Source of the DNA: Sphingomonas jatrophae
GTDB lineage: Bacteria; Pseudomonadota; Alphaproteobacteria; Sphingomonadales; Sphingomonadaceae
Assembly (NCBI RefSeq): GCF_900113315.1
Contig: NZ_FOZG01000003.1
Span: forward strand, 620,001 to 684,000
DNA length: 64,000 nt
Direction: 5' to 3'
Part shown: piece after piece, positions 31,679 through 42,590 of the stretch
Position numbering within the stretch: the first letter of the stretch is position 1
Layout of the letters: each line of letters opens with the position of its first letter
Made by a program: the position numbers and the translations under genes
The notes under the pieces: model-generated
What the model saw: the letters and a program-made list of their open reading frames with translations, nothing else
What the model was told of the DNA's origin: nothing
Databases searched by the model: none

Positions 31679-33782
31679 GATCGCGCCCGCCCCGGCTCTG
31701 GCAGCGGACGGCGATGCCGTCACCGGCTGGCGCCCCGGCGCGCGCTGGGCGCGGACCGACCCTGCGGCCCCGCTGACGCGGCAGGAGGATGTGGCACGCG
31801 TCGAGGCGGAGATCGCCGCCTTGCCGCTCCACCAGCGCCCGCAGATGCGCGAGCTCGGCCGCCGCAGCGAAGCCGCGCCGATGCCGTTCCGCGCCATGCC
31901 GCCGGATGAGGGGGTGCCTTCGCGCGCCAATCCCCCGTTCGTGGAGCCCCGTCCCCGCCATCGCCCGTCCGATCCGCCGCTCCAGCCGGACAGCGGCGCC
32001 GCGTTGCGCCATGCCTTTGCCGACACGACCAAGCTCAGGCGCTCCGGCTCGAACAGCTGCGATGCGGGCGAGGCCAAGGGCCTGCCGCTCCGCCAGATGG
32101 TGCGCGAATTCCCGACCATGCCCGAGCGCGGGCGCTGGGATCGCGACGCGGGCAGCACGCGCCGCACCCCCTCCAGCAAATCCACGCTGGAATTGTGCGG
32201 CTACGATCTGGAAGGCGCCTTCTGGCAGAGCCCGCACGCCATTGCCGGCGAGGTGCGCCACCGCTGGGACGATCCCGCGCGCTTCGCCGGGCCTGACCGG
32301 CCGCCGCCGCGCCCCGCTGCCGCGCCCGCGCCTTCACCCGCCCCCGCCGGCCCCGCCCCGCTCGTCACCCGCATCCGTGACGGCGCGCGGCTGACCATCG
32401 CCGCCGCCTGCCCTGCCGCGCAGGCGCTTGGCCTGGCTGCCGGCCAGCCGCTCGCCAGCGCGCGCGCGCTGGTGCCGGGGCTCGACGTGCGCGACGCCGA
32501 TCCGGCGGGCGACATGGCCTTTCTCCACCGCCTCGCCGTCCATGCCGTGCGCCACTGGACCCCGCTCGCCGCGGTCAGCGATCCCACGGGCCTCTGGATC
32601 GAGGCGAGTGCCGCGCACCTGATGGGCGGCGAGGCGGCCTTTGCCACGCGCATCCTGCGCACGCTCCGCCGTCACGGCCATGACGCGCGCATCGCCATTG
32701 CCGACACGCCCGGCGCGGCGCATGCGCTCGCCCGCCACGGCGGCGCCGCGATCACGCTCTGCCCGCCGGGTGCGCAGGCCGAGGCGCTCGCCCCGCTGCC
32801 CATCACCGCGCTGCGGCTGGACGAGGCGGCCGAGGCGCGGCTGCGGCGGCTGGGCGTGACGCAGGTCGGCGCGCTCGCCGCCATCCCGTCCGCCCCGCTC
32901 GTCCGCCGCTTCGGCCGCCTGACCGCGGACCGGATCGCGCAGGCGCTGGGCGCACGCGGCGAGCCGATCGAGGGCGTGCTGCCGCCCGAGACGCCCCTGG
33001 CGTCGTGCCGCTTCCTCGAACCGATCCTCACCGCCGAGGCCATCGCCACCGCGCTGGCCAAGCTCGCCGGCGAGCTGTGCGACCTGCTCACCGCGCGCGG
33101 CCTGGGTGCGCGCCGCATCGCCATGCTGTGCCGCCGCGTCGACGGGCGAGACGAGGTGGCGACGATCGGCACCGCGCGCGGCACGCGCGATCCGGCGCAC
33201 CTCCGCCGCCTCATGGAGGCGCGGATCGAGACGATCGATCCCGGCTTCGGCATCGAGGCGATGCGGCTGGTGGCGCCCCGCTGCGACCGGCTCGATCCTT
33301 ATGCGATCGGCGGGCTGGAGCCGGCGCCGCCCGATCTCGCCGCCTTGGTCGACATGCTGGTGACGCGGCTCGGCCCCGGCCGGCTCTACCGCGCGACGGG
33401 CCGCGAGAGCGACGTGCCCGAGCGCGGTGCCCGCCGCGCCGGCCCGCTCGCCCGCCCCGCCCCGCTGCCTGCCTCATGGCCGCGGCCGCTGCTGCTCCTC
33501 ACCCGGCCCGAACCCCTGACGCAGGTCATCGCCGAATTGCCCGATCAGCCGCCCGTCCGCTTCGGCTGGCGGGGGCAGCTGCACCGCGTCGTCCACGCCG
33601 ACGGACCCGAGCGCATCCACGGCGAATGGTGGCGCTCGACCGCGGAGGCCGATGCGGTGCGCGACTATTTCGCCGTGGAGGACGAGGTTGGCCGCCGCTT
33701 CTGGCTGTTCCGCCGCGGCGACGGCACCGACCTGCGCACCGGCGACATGAGCTGGCACCTCCACGGCCTGTTCGGCCAGTAG
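31596..33782 (+). CDS. imuB: ImuB, Y-family polymerase-like mutasome hub, with a long N-terminal insert
   Basis: A 728-residue Y-family DNA polymerase homologue that lacks polymerase activity and is thought to link DnaE2 to the sliding clamp. Seen: [16 protein letters not shown] at the start, then a ~195-residue Pro/Arg-rich stretch (about 58-254), then the Y-family body from [32 protein letters not shown] (about 256) with [17 protein letters not shown] and [16 protein letters not shown], and the closing [31 protein letters not shown] domain (DUF6504-like). The family is usually about 450-550 residues, so the insert makes this unusually long; part of it ([11 protein letters not shown]) may be a sphingomonad feature. 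Two adjacent ATGs (31596, 31599) are possible starts. Confidence 0.88.
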   Translation: MMARVASLYLPFLATERIVRAERRQRPEIAPAPALAADGDAVTGWRPGARWARTDPAAPLTRQEDVARVEAEIAALPLHQRPQMRELGRRSEAAPMPFRAMPPDEGVPSRANPPFVEPRPRHRPSDPPLQPDSGAALRHAFADTTKLRRSGSNSCDAGEAKGLPLRQMVREFPTMPERGRWDRDAGSTRRTPSSKSTLELCGYDLEGAFWQSPHAIAGEVRHRWDDPARFAGPDRPPPRPAAAPAPSPAPAGPAPLVTRIRDGARLTIAAACPAAQALGLAAGQPLASARALVPGLDVRDADPAGDMAFLHRLAVHAVRHWTPLAAVSDPTGLWIEASAAHLMGGEAAFATRILRTLRRHGHDARIAIADTPGAAHALARHGGAAITLCPPGAQAEALAPLPITALRLDEAAEARLRRLGVTQVGALAAIPSAPLVRRFGRLTADRIAQALGARGEPIEGVLPPETPLASCRFLEPILTAEAIATALAKLAGELCDLLTARGLGARRIAMLCRRVDGRDEVATIGTARGTRDPAHLRRLMEARIETIDPGFGIEAMRLVAPRCDRLDPYAIGGLEPAPPDLAALVDMLVTRLGPGRLYRATGRESDVPERGARRAGPLARPAPLPASWPRPLLLLTRPEPLTQVIAELPDQPPVRFGWRGQLHRVVHADGPERIHGEWWRSTAEADAVRDYFAVEDEVGRRFWLFRRGDGTDLRTGDMSWHLHGLFGQ

Positions 33783-33801
33783 CGGATCGCCGCTCTCTGC
33801 C

Positions 33802-36800
33802 ATGACCTACGCCGAACTCCAGGTAACGACGCACTTCTCCTTCCTGCGCGGCGTCTCGTCCTGCGACGAGCTGTTCGCCGCCGCCGCTTTGCTCGGCCAT
33901 GACGTGCTGGGCATCACCGATCGCAACTCGGTCGCCGGCCTCGTCCGCGCGATGGTGGCGGCGCGCGCGACGGGCATCCGCGCCCTGCCGGGCTGCCGGC
34001 TCGACCTGATGGACGGCGCCTCGCTGCTCGTCTGGCCGGAGGATCGCGAGGGCTGGCGCCGCCTCGTCCGCCTGCTGACGACGGGCAAGGGGCGCGCGGA
34101 CCCGAAAGCGGGCGAGAAGGGCCAATGCTTCCTCCACTGGGAGGATGTCGCCACGCTCGATCGCGGCCTCGTCGCCGCGCTGGTGCCGGGGGAGGCCGAT
34201 GCCGCGACGCAGGCCGGCCTCGCGCAGATGGCCGACATCTTCGGCAAGGGCGCACACCTCTGCCTCACCCACCGCCGCCGTCCGGGCGAGGCGGCCCGGC
34301 TCGCCGCGCTGGCGGCGATGGCGGAGCGCTTCGGCGCGACGCCGCTCGCCACCGGCGACATCCTCTATCACACGCCCGACCGGCGGCTGCTGCACGATGT
34401 CGTCACCGCCATCCGCCACAAATGCACCATCGACGATCTCGGCTTCCGCCGCACGCGCTTCGCCGACCGCCATCTGCAATCGGTCGAGGAGATGGAGCGC
34501 CGCTTCGCCCGCGTGCCCGACGCCATCCGCGCCACCCGCGCCATCGTCGAGCGCTGCACCTTCCGCCTGACCGACCTCAGCTATCAATATCCCGACGAGC
34601 TGGTGATGACCGGCCAGACGCCGCAGCGCGCGCTGGAGAAACTGGCCTGCGCCGCGCTGCGCACGCGGTTCGGCGGCCGCCCCCCGCCCGACTATGTCCG
34701 GCTGATCCGGCACGAGCTGCGGCTCGTCCGGCAGATGCGCTACGCCCCCTATTTCCTGACGGTGAATTCGATCGTCGCTTATGCGCGCAGCCAGGGCATC
34801 CTCTGCCAGGGCCGCGGCTCGGCGGCCAATTCGATGATCTGCTTCGTGCTCGGCATCACCTCGATCGATCCGGTGCAGCACCAGCTGCTGTTCGAGCGGT
34901 TCATCTCCACAAACCGCGACGAGCCGCCCGACATCGATGTCGATTTCGAGCATGAGCGGCGCGAGGACGTGATCCAGTGGATCTACAACACCTATGGCCG
35001 CAATCACGCCGCGCTCACCGCCGTGGTCAGCCGCTTCCGTGCGCGCGGGTCGGTGCGTGAAGTCGGCAAGGCGCTCGGCCTGTCGGAAGACCTGACCGGC
35101 GCGCTCGCCGGCCAGGTGTGGGGCTGGTCGGTCGAGGGCGTCGGCGAGAAACATGTCGAGGCGCTCAACATGGATGCCGGCGATCCGCGCATCGCGCTGA
35201 CGCTTGATCTCGCCCGCCAGCTGATCGGCACGCCGCGCCATCTGTCGCAGCATCCGGGCGGCTTCGTGCTGACGCGCGACCGGCTGGACGATCTCGTGCC
35301 GATCGAGCCGGCCGCCATGATCGACCGGCAGGTGATCGAATGGGAAAAGGACGATATCGAGGAGCTTAAGTTCATGAAGGTCGACGTGCTCGGCCTCGGC
35401 ATGCTCGGCTGCATGCGCCGCGCCTTCGATCTGCTGCGCGCCCATCGCGGGCTGGACATGACCCTCTCAAGCGACGCGCTGCAGAGCGACGACCCGGCCA
35501 CCTACAGGATGATCCAGAAGGCCGACACGCTCGGCACCTTCCAGATCGAGAGCCGTGCGCAAATGTCGATGCTGCCGCGGATGAGGCCCGTCACCTTCTA
35601 CGACATCGTCATCCAAGTCGCGATCGTGCGGCCAGGGCCGATCCAGGGCGACATGGTCCATCCCTATCTCCGCCGCCGCGAGGGGCGGGAGGCGGCGGAA
35701 TATCCCAAGCCCGAGCTGAAGGCGGTGCTGGAGAAGACGTTCGGCGTGCCGCTGTTCCAGGAACAGGCGATGAAGGTGGCGATCGTCGGCGCAGGCTTCA
35801 CGCCGGCCGAGGCGGATGGGCTGAGGCGCGCGATGGCGACGTTCAAGATGACCGGCGGCGTCGCCCATTATCACGACAAGATGGTCGAGGGCATGGTGGC
35901 CAACGGCTACAGGCGCGACTTCGCCGAGCGCACGTTCAAGCAGATCGAAGGCTTCGGCAGCTACGGCTTCCCCGAGAGCCACGCCGCATCCTTCGCCAAG
36001 ATCGCCTACGCCTCGTCGTGGGTGAAGTGCCACCATCCCGACATCTTCTGCGCCGCCTTGCTCAACGCGCAGCCGATGGGCTTCTACGCGCCGGCACAGA
36101 TCGTCCGCGATGCGCGCGCACACGGTGTCGAGGTGCGGCCGCCCTGCATCAACGACAGCGGCTGGGATACGCGGCTGCTGGACGGGGACCAAGGCCGCTA
36201 CCTGCCGCTGCGCCTGGGCCTGCGCGTGACGCTGGGGCTCGCCGAGGACGAGGCGGTGAAGATCGTCGTCGAGCGCGAGGCGAACGGCCCGTTCACCTCG
36301 GTCGAGGATGTCTGGCGGCGCGCGCGCGTGTCGCGGGGCACGCTGGAACGGCTGGCCGATGCGGATGCCTTCGCCTGTTTCGGGCATGACCGGCGGCAGG
36401 CGATCTGGCGCGTGCGCGGCCTTGCCGCCGCGGCCGAGCTGCCGCTGTTCGCCGCCGCCGCCCTGCGCGAGCAGGAGCGCGAGCCTGCCGTCGCGCTCGC
36501 CCCCATGACGGAGGGGCGCGAGGTGGTGGAGGATTACCGCGCCACCCAGATGAGCCTGCGCGCCCATCCGCTCGCTTTCCTCCGACCCGAACTGAGGCGT
36601 CGCGGCATCCGCACCTGCGCCGATCTGCTGGGCATCAAGGATGGGTCACGTGTCGAGGTCGCCGGCATCATCCTCGTCCGGCAGAAGCCGGGCAGCGCCA
36701 AGGGCGTGCTGTTCATCACCATCGAGGACGAGACGGGGATCGCCAACGGCATCCTCTGGCCCGACCGATTCGAGGCGCAGCGCCGCACCGTGCTGTCCGC

Positions 36801-37092
36801 GGCGATGATCGGCATCGTCGGCCGCGTGCAGAAGCAGGATCAGGTGATCCACGTCATCGCCGACCGCGTGGTCGACCATACCGACCTGCTCCGCCGCGTC
36901 GGCGAGATGGACTTTCCCCATCGCCCCGGCCCCGGCGACGGCGCCACGCATGGCGGCGCACCCGACCGCGGCGAGAAAGCGGGCGAGCGCGAGGCGTGGG
37001 AGCGCCGCGTGCGCGACAGCTATCACAAGCCCTTCCGCACCGGCGCCGATCCCGAGGACCTGATCCGCCAGCCGAGCCACGATTTCCACTGA
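33802..37092 (+). CDS. dnaE2: Error-prone DNA polymerase DnaE2 (ImuC)
   Basis: A 1,096-residue C-family polymerase that performs translesion synthesis in the SOS response. Seen: an N-terminal PHP domain ([20 protein letters not shown]), the catalytic aspartates in [17 protein letters not shown] near residue 376, [21 protein letters not shown] in the fingers region, and an OB domain ([29 protein letters not shown]) near 950. The length is that of DnaE2 rather than the longer replicative DnaE1. It starts 20 bases after imuB and completes the imuA-imuB-dnaE2 operon. Confidence 0.96.
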   Translation: MTYAELQVTTHFSFLRGVSSCDELFAAAALLGHDVLGITDRNSVAGLVRAMVAARATGIRALPGCRLDLMDGASLLVWPEDREGWRRLVRLLTTGKGRADPKAGEKGQCFLHWEDVATLDRGLVAALVPGEADAATQAGLAQMADIFGKGAHLCLTHRRRPGEAARLAALAAMAERFGATPLATGDILYHTPDRRLLHDVVTAIRHKCTIDDLGFRRTRFADRHLQSVEEMERRFARVPDAIRATRAIVERCTFRLTDLSYQYPDELVMTGQTPQRALEKLACAALRTRFGGRPPPDYVRLIRHELRLVRQMRYAPYFLTVNSIVAYARSQGILCQGRGSAANSMICFVLGITSIDPVQHQLLFERFISTNRDEPPDIDVDFEHERREDVIQWIYNTYGRNHAALTAVVSRFRARGSVREVGKALGLSEDLTGALAGQVWGWSVEGVGEKHVEALNMDAGDPRIALTLDLARQLIGTPRHLSQHPGGFVLTRDRLDDLVPIEPAAMIDRQVIEWEKDDIEELKFMKVDVLGLGMLGCMRRAFDLLRAHRGLDMTLSSDALQSDDPATYRMIQKADTLGTFQIESRAQMSMLPRMRPVTFYDIVIQVAIVRPGPIQGDMVHPYLRRREGREAAEYPKPELKAVLEKTFGVPLFQEQAMKVAIVGAGFTPAEADGLRRAMATFKMTGGVAHYHDKMVEGMVANGYRRDFAERTFKQIEGFGSYGFPESHAASFAKIAYASSWVKCHHPDIFCAALLNAQPMGFYAPAQIVRDARAHGVEVRPPCINDSGWDTRLLDGDQGRYLPLRLGLRVTLGLAEDEAVKIVVEREANGPFTSVEDVWRRARVSRGTLERLADADAFACFGHDRRQAIWRVRGLAAAAELPLFAAAALREQEREPAVALAPMTEGREVVEDYRATQMSLRAHPLAFLRPELRRRGIRTCADLLGIKDGSRVEVAGIILVRQKPGSAKGVLFITIEDETGIANGILWPDRFEAQRRTVLSAAMIGIVGRVQKQDQVIHVIADRVVDHTDLLRRVGEMDFPHRPGPGDGATHGGAPDRGEKAGEREAWERRVRDSYHKPFRTGADPEDLIRQPSHDFH

Positions 37093-37164
37093 GCCGGCCT
37101 GTCGCCGATCTGAAATCTCCGGCTGCGCTTGAAAGCCTGTCACGCGCTTGTCACATACTGCCCG

Positions 37165-37875
37165 ATGGCTTCGCTCGCTCCCTTGTCTGCCGATTCGCGA
37201 CCGCCCTCCTTCCGCCTGATGCTGGCGGAGGCGGGCGTGCTGGCGGATTGGCTGCGCGTCCGGCGCACGCCGCTGCCGGAGATGGTGGCGGGCAATGGCC
37301 GCCCCGTCATGGTGATCCCCGGCTTCCTCACCAGCGACGTGCGCACCGCGGCGCTGCGCCGTGCGCTCACCGCGGCCGGCTATGATGCGCATGGCTGGGG
37401 CCTCGGCCGCAATCTCGGCGTCACCCCGCATCTGCTCGACGCGTTGGAGGATCGCATCCGCACGGCCGGCGACGGCCGCCCCGTCGCGCTGGTCGGCTGG
37501 AGCCTCGGCGGCCTTTATGCGCGCGAGCTTGCCGCCCGCACGCCCGATCTGGTCGAGCGCGTGGTGACGATGGGCTCGCCCTTCTCGGGCGATCCGCGCG
37601 GCAACAATGCGTGGCGCCTGTATGAAAGCGTCGCCGGCCACCCCGTCGATGCACCGCCCATCCCGCGGCACGGCGCACCCAAGCCGCCCGTGCCGACCAT
37701 CGCCCTCTGGTCGCGCCGCGACGGCATCGTCGCGCCGGCCTGCGCGCGCGGCGACGAGGCCGAATCGGATCGCCGGATCGAGGTGGATTGCCTCCATATG
37801 GGATTCATCGTCAGCCCCGCGGCGATCCGCGCTGTGCTGGCGGCGCTCGATGCGCGAATTGAGTCCACGCATTAA
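37165..37875 (+). CDS. Alpha/beta hydrolase (lipase/esterase type)
   Basis: A 236-residue hydrolase. Seen: RPVMVIPGFLTSD with the oxyanion-hole HG-like strand, the nucleophile elbow GWSLGG (Ser near 113), a Ser/Pro-rich lid region with MGSPFSGDP, TIALWSRRDGIV with the likely catalytic Asp, and DCLHMGF with the likely His near 214. The ATG at 37165 is chosen; an in-frame TTG at 37129 would add 12 residues not resembling the family. The substrate is unknown. It starts 72 bases after dnaE2 and is not clearly part of the SOS operon. Confidence 0.85.
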   Translation: MASLAPLSADSRPPSFRLMLAEAGVLADWLRVRRTPLPEMVAGNGRPVMVIPGFLTSDVRTAALRRALTAAGYDAHGWGLGRNLGVTPHLLDALEDRIRTAGDGRPVALVGWSLGGLYARELAARTPDLVERVVTMGSPFSGDPRGNNAWRLYESVAGHPVDAPPIPRHGAPKPPVPTIALWSRRDGIVAPACARGDEAESDRRIEVDCLHMGFIVSPAAIRAVLAALDARIESTH

Positions 37876-37924
37876 CCAGATTTCCTGACGGGGGCGAAAC
37901 GCGCCATGGGGCACAGGCTGCACC

Positions 37925-39991
37925 ATGGCATCCGCCCGCCCCGCTTTGCCCACCGGCCTCCGCCGCCTTCTCGGCGGTGGCGGCGATCTTCCACCCCAGC
38001 TGGCGGAGGATCCGGAGCGGGAGCAGGGCCGCCTCGCGCAGGTGCTGGTCCGCGAGTTCGAGGATCAGGGCAGCGGCTGGTTCTGGCAGACCGACCGCGA
38101 TGGCAGCATCACCTATCTGTCCGCCAAGGTCGCGCGGATCGTCGCCGACGGGCCGGCCATCGGCCTGACGCTCGCCCGCCTGTTCCAGTCGCAAAGCGGT
38201 GCGGCGCAGAGCGAGCGCACGCTCAACTTCCATCTCTCCTCGCGCACCTCCTTCACCGATCTGTCCGTCCGCACTGCGGCGCAGCCCGAGGAGCGCTGGT
38301 GGTCCATGTCGGGCCGGCCGATGTTCGACGATCTCGGCAACTTCCAAGGTTTCGTCGGCTCCGGCAGCGACCTGACCGAGAAACGCCGCGCGCAGGCGGA
38401 GATCACCCGCCTGGCGCTGTTCGACGGGCTGACCGGCCTCGCCAATCGCCAGCGCATGCGCTCCACGCTCGATCAGGCGCTGGCGCACAGCCGCCTGTCC
38501 TACCGTGCCACCGCACTGATGCTGCTCGATCTCGACCGGTTCAAGGCGGTCAACGACACGCTCGGCCACCAGACGGGCGACGCGCTGCTGCAGCAGGTGG
38601 CGACACGGCTCCAGCGCTGCGTCGGCGAGGCGGGGCTGGTCGGGCGGCTCGGCGGCGACGAATTCCAGGTGCTGCTCTCGGGCGATGTCGGCCGCGACCG
38701 GCTGACCGCGCTTGCCGGCACCATCATCGAGGCGCTGTCGCAGGCCTATCTGCTGTCGGGCTCGTCCATCTCGATCGGCTGTTCCATCGGCATTGCGGTG
38801 GCACCGCACGACGGCGACGATTCGGACGTGCTGATCCGCAATGCCGATCTCGCCCTCTATGCCGCCAAGGCCGACGGGCGCGGCGTACACCGTTTCTACC
38901 GGCCCGAAATGCTCGCCGGTGCGCAGAGCCGCCGCCAGCTGGAAGACGATCTGCGTGTCGCGCTGCGCGAGGATCAGCTCTACGTCGCCTACCAGCCCGT
39001 CGTCAGCCTGAAGCAGGGGCGGATCGCCGGCTATGAGGCGCTGCTGCGCTGGAACCATCCAGAGCGCGGGCTCGTCTCGCCGGCCGAGTTCATCCCCGTC
39101 GCCGAGGATTGCGGGCTGATCGAGGCGTTGGGCGAATGGGTGCTGCGCACCGCGGTAGCGGAGGCCGCCAACTGGCCGGCCGGCGTGCGCGTCGCCGTTA
39201 ACGTCTCGCCCATCCAGTTCGCCAATCCGGCGCTTCCCGCGCTCGTCACCAGCGCGCTCGCCGCCGCCGGCCTGCCGTCCGACCGGCTGGAGCTAGAGAT
39301 CACCGAGAGCGTCTTCCTCAACGACGGCGCCGCGTCGGAGGAGATGTTCCGGCGCCTGAAGTCGCTCGGCGTGCGGCTCGCGCTCGACGATTTCGGCACC
39401 GGCTACTCGTCGCTCGGCTATCTGCGCACCGCGCCCTTCGACAAGATCAAGATCGACCAGAGCTTCGTACGCGGGGCGGCGGAGCCCGGCAGCCGCAATG
39501 CCGCCATCATCCAGGCGATCGTCACGCTCGCCGACACGCTCGGCATGGAGACGACCGCGGAAGGCGTCGAGCTGCAGGACGAGATCGAGCTGATTCGGAA
39601 GCTCGGCTGCTCGCACATCCAGGGCTATGTCTATGGCCGTGCCGTGCCCGCCGCGGAGGTGCGCGCGCAGCTCGGCCAGAGCGAGGCACCGGCCCCCTCC
39701 GGCCACAAGATCAGCCGCCGGCCGCGCCTGAAGGTGCTGCGCCGCGCGCGCGTGCAGATCGGAAATCGCACCAGCGAGGTCCGCATCCGCAATCTCTCCG
39801 CCACCGGCGCGATGATCGACGGAATCGACTTCGCCGTGCCGGAGCCCGGCACGCAGCTGCTGATCGAGCTGAGCGACGACAAGATGATCGCGGCGACCCT
39901 GCGCTGGTGCCGGGGCGGGCAGGCCGGCCTCGAATTCGCCGAGCTGATCAACCTCGAACTGCTGAACGCCCCCGCCCGCCGCGCGGCGTGA
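37925..39991 (+). CDS. PAS-GGDEF-EAL-PilZ c-di-GMP signalling protein
   Basis: A 688-residue protein that may both make and break c-di-GMP. Seen in order: a PAS-like sensor (GWFWQTDRDGSITYLSAKVARI, about 48-150), a diguanylate cyclase domain with intact GGDEF (near 242), a phosphodiesterase domain with EALLRWNHP near 370, DDFGTGYSSL, KIDQSFV and TTAEGVE (the metal and catalytic residues look complete), and a C-terminal PilZ-like part (RRARVQIG...NLSATGAM, about 606-680) that may bind the product. No transmembrane segment is seen. A role in the switch between motility and surface growth fits the flagellar genes and the giant protein nearby, but this is inferred. Confidence 0.92.
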   Translation: MASARPALPTGLRRLLGGGGDLPPQLAEDPEREQGRLAQVLVREFEDQGSGWFWQTDRDGSITYLSAKVARIVADGPAIGLTLARLFQSQSGAAQSERTLNFHLSSRTSFTDLSVRTAAQPEERWWSMSGRPMFDDLGNFQGFVGSGSDLTEKRRAQAEITRLALFDGLTGLANRQRMRSTLDQALAHSRLSYRATALMLLDLDRFKAVNDTLGHQTGDALLQQVATRLQRCVGEAGLVGRLGGDEFQVLLSGDVGRDRLTALAGTIIEALSQAYLLSGSSISIGCSIGIAVAPHDGDDSDVLIRNADLALYAAKADGRGVHRFYRPEMLAGAQSRRQLEDDLRVALREDQLYVAYQPVVSLKQGRIAGYEALLRWNHPERGLVSPAEFIPVAEDCGLIEALGEWVLRTAVAEAANWPAGVRVAVNVSPIQFANPALPALVTSALAAAGLPSDRLELEITESVFLNDGAASEEMFRRLKSLGVRLALDDFGTGYSSLGYLRTAPFDKIKIDQSFVRGAAEPGSRNAAIIQAIVTLADTLGMETTAEGVELQDEIELIRKLGCSHIQGYVYGRAVPAAEVRAQLGQSEAPAPSGHKISRRPRLKVLRRARVQIGNRTSEVRIRNLSATGAMIDGIDFAVPEPGTQLLIELSDDKMIAATLRWCRGGQAGLEFAELINLELLNAPARRAA

Positions 39992-40387
39992 TCAGCCGGC
40001 GCTGAACGGCGCCACCACGTGCGGCGGCACACGCAGCGGCCGGCCGCTCGCCTTGTCGACGATCGCCCATGTGGTCCGCGCCTTGACGTGGATGCGGCCG
40101 CCCTCGCCGACGAACTCCATCAGGCGGTCCATCCGCGCGCCCTGCGGCGGATCGGGCACCCAGGTCCGCGCGGTCACCGTGCCGCCGGGGCCGAGCGCGC
40201 GGAGATAGTCGATCTCGTGCCGCGTCACGACCCAGACATAGGCCTCGACATGCGCCGGATAGGCCAGCGCATGCCAGTGCGCGGTGGCGACCTCCTCCAT
40301 CCAGCGCACCCACACCGCATTGTTGACGTGGCCGAGGATGTCGATGTCTGCCGGGCCTGCGGTGAGGGTCAGCTCGAACGGAGTCAC
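39992..40387 (-). CDS. Acyl-CoA thioesterase (hot-dog fold)
   Basis: A 131-residue hot-dog-fold enzyme of the 4-hydroxybenzoyl-CoA/YbgC type, which splits acyl-CoA thioesters. Seen: DIDILGHVNNAVWVRWMEEV (the catalytic Asp/His region near 15-34), YLRALGPGGTVTARTWV, and RTTWAIVDKASGRPL at the end. The GTG start at 40387 overlaps the stop of the S9 peptidase gene (GTGA), so it is co-translated with it. It faces the c-di-GMP gene tail to tail. The acyl substrate is unknown. Confidence 0.85.
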   Translation of the reverse strand: MTPFELTLTAGPADIDILGHVNNAVWVRWMEEVATAHWHALAYPAHVEAYVWVVTRHEIDYLRALGPGGTVTARTWVPDPPQGARMDRLMEFVGEGGRIHVKARTTWAIVDKASGRPLRVPPHVVAPFSAG

Positions 40388-42510
40388 TGGGCGCTCGCGG
40401 GCCCCGCCCCGCCCATCTGCGTCAGCACGAAGGCATAGGCTTCCGCATCCTCGCGCAGATTGTCGAACCGGCCGGACTTGCCGCCATGGCCCGCCCCCAT
40501 GTTGATCTTCAGCAGCAGCAGATTGTCGTCCGTCTTGGTCGCGCGCAGCCGCGCGGCCCACTTGGCCGGCTCCCAATAGGTCACGCGCGGATCATTGAGG
40601 CCGCCCGTGATCAGCATGGGCGGATAGGCCTTGGCGGTCACGTTGTCATAGGGGCTGTAGGACCGCAGCAGCTCGAACGCCGCCTTGTCGGTGATCGGAT
40701 TGCCCCATTCCGGCCACTCGCCGGGGGTGAGCGGCAGGCTCTCGTCCTGCATGGTGTTGAGCACGTCGACGAACGGCACGTCCGCCACCACCGCTCCCCA
40801 CAGATCGGGATCGGTATTGGCGACGACGCCCATCAGCTCGCCGCCCGCGGAGCCGCCGTTGATCGCGATCCCGCCGGCCTTGGTGAAGCCCGCCGCGATC
40901 AGCCCCTTGGCCGCATCGGAGAAGTCGTGGAACGTGTTCCAGCGCTGCTTGGCCTTGCCCTGGAGATACCAGTCATAGCCGAGATCGTCGCCGCCGCGGA
41001 TATGCGCGATGGCATAGGCCCAGCCGCGATCCAGCAGCGAGAGGCGGATCGTCGAGAAGCTCGGCGGAATGGCATGGCCGTAGGCGCCGTAGGCGTAGAG
41101 GAAGACCTTGCCCGATCCGTCCTTCGGGAAGCCCTTTGGGTAAACGATCGACACCGGGATCGTCTTGCCGTCGCGCGCCGGCACCATCAGCCGCTCGGTC
41201 GCATAGCGGCTCGGATCGTAGCCGGAGGGGATCTCCTGCACCTTCAGCGCGGTCAGCTGCGCGGTCGCCGGATCGTAATCGAACACCGTGGATGGCGTCA
41301 CCATCGACGAATAGCCGAGCCGGTAGGTCGCGGGATCATATTCGGGATTGCCGCCCAACGACGCGGTATAGCTCGCCTCGGGGAAGGGCACGCGACGCTC
41401 GGCGCCCGAATAGTCACGCAGCCGGATCTGATCGAGCCCGTCCACCCGCTCCTGCACGACGAGGTGCCGGGCGAAGGCGGTGATGCCGCGCAGGTAGACG
41501 CGGTCCGATCCGGGGATCACCGTCGTCCACCGGTCGGCCGCCTTGGGGTCGGCTGTCGCGACGCGGAAATTGACGTGATCGTCGTTGGTCAGGATCCACA
41601 ATTTGCCGTTGGCGGAATCGACCGAATATTGCCGCTCCACCTTGCGCGGGCTGACCAGGATGGCCGCCGCCGCAGGGTCGGCGGCGGGCACCAGCCGCAC
41701 CTCGGTGGTCTGGTTGTCGCCCGCCGATATGGTGATCCACTGGCGATCCTGCGTGCGGCCGACATGCACCTGGAAGCCGTCGTCCGGCTCCGAATAGAGC
41801 AGCCGGTCCGTCTTGGGATCGGTGCCGAGCCGGTGCAGCTTGGCCCGGTCCACGCGCCAATTGTCGTTGACCTCGCCATAGACGAGCGCCTGCGAATCCG
41901 AACTCCACGCCACCCCGCCGTTCAGGATCGCGGTGACCGTCTCGATGTCGCGCCCCGTCGCCAGATCGCGGATCTTCAGCGTGAAGCGTTCTGCCCCGCT
42001 CGTATCCGCCGCCCAGGCCAGCAGCCGGCCGTCGGGCGAAACGGAGGCGACCGACAGGCGGAAATAATCCTTGCCCGCCGCCTCTGCCGGCTCGTCGAGG
42101 AACAGCTGCGCCTCGCCGCCGCCAACAGGCTTGCGGAACCACTGCCGATATTGCGCCCCCGGCTTGAACGCCCACCAGTAGAGCCAGTCGCCATCCTTCT
42201 GCGGCACGGACGAATCGTCCTGCTTGAGGCGGCCCTTCATCTCCTCGAACAGCGTCTCGACGAGCTGCTCGTGCGGCTTCATCGCCGCGTCGAAATAGGC
42301 GTTCTCCGCCTTGAGATAGGCCAGCACCTCCGGGTCATCGACCTTGGGATAGCCCTGATCCTTCAGCCAGAAATAGGGATCCTCGATGGTGATGCCGTGG
42401 CGGGTCGAGCTGTGCGGTTTAAAGGCGGCAACCGGCGGCGGCGGCAGGGTCTGGGACAAAAGGGCCTCGCTGGAAAACAGGGCAAGCAGGAGAGCAAACG
42501 GCAGGCGCAT
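40384..42510 (-). CDS. Secreted prolyl oligopeptidase-family (S9) peptidase
   Basis: A 708-residue serine peptidase related to oligopeptidase B, which cuts short peptides. Seen: a signal peptide (LPFALLLALFSSEALLSQ), a beta-propeller N-terminal part (HGITIEDPYFWLKD, DGRLLAWAADTSG), and the catalytic domain with NGGSAGGELMG (Ser near 552), GGLNDPRVTYWEPAKWAARL (Asp near 637) and MGAGHGGKSGRF (His near 672). The signal peptide points to the periplasm. It is co-translated with the thioesterase that follows. It diverges from the aminopeptidase P gene, with 80 bases between them. Confidence 0.9.
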   Translation of the reverse strand: MRLPFALLLALFSSEALLSQTLPPPPVAAFKPHSSTRHGITIEDPYFWLKDQGYPKVDDPEVLAYLKAENAYFDAAMKPHEQLVETLFEEMKGRLKQDDSSVPQKDGDWLYWWAFKPGAQYRQWFRKPVGGGEAQLFLDEPAEAAGKDYFRLSVASVSPDGRLLAWAADTSGAERFTLKIRDLATGRDIETVTAILNGGVAWSSDSQALVYGEVNDNWRVDRAKLHRLGTDPKTDRLLYSEPDDGFQVHVGRTQDRQWITISAGDNQTTEVRLVPAADPAAAAILVSPRKVERQYSVDSANGKLWILTNDDHVNFRVATADPKAADRWTTVIPGSDRVYLRGITAFARHLVVQERVDGLDQIRLRDYSGAERRVPFPEASYTASLGGNPEYDPATYRLGYSSMVTPSTVFDYDPATAQLTALKVQEIPSGYDPSRYATERLMVPARDGKTIPVSIVYPKGFPKDGSGKVFLYAYGAYGHAIPPSFSTIRLSLLDRGWAYAIAHIRGGDDLGYDWYLQGKAKQRWNTFHDFSDAAKGLIAAGFTKAGGIAINGGSAGGELMGVVANTDPDLWGAVVADVPFVDVLNTMQDESLPLTPGEWPEWGNPITDKAAFELLRSYSPYDNVTAKAYPPMLITGGLNDPRVTYWEPAKWAARLRATKTDDNLLLLKINMGAGHGGKSGRFDNLREDAEAYAFVLTQMGGAGPASAQ

Positions 42511-42590
42511 CCAAGGAGTTTCCCCGCGGCTGGCGCCCGGGGCCCCGCGCGCCTATCCTTGGGAGCAGATAGATAGAGGGAAGGGACCCC

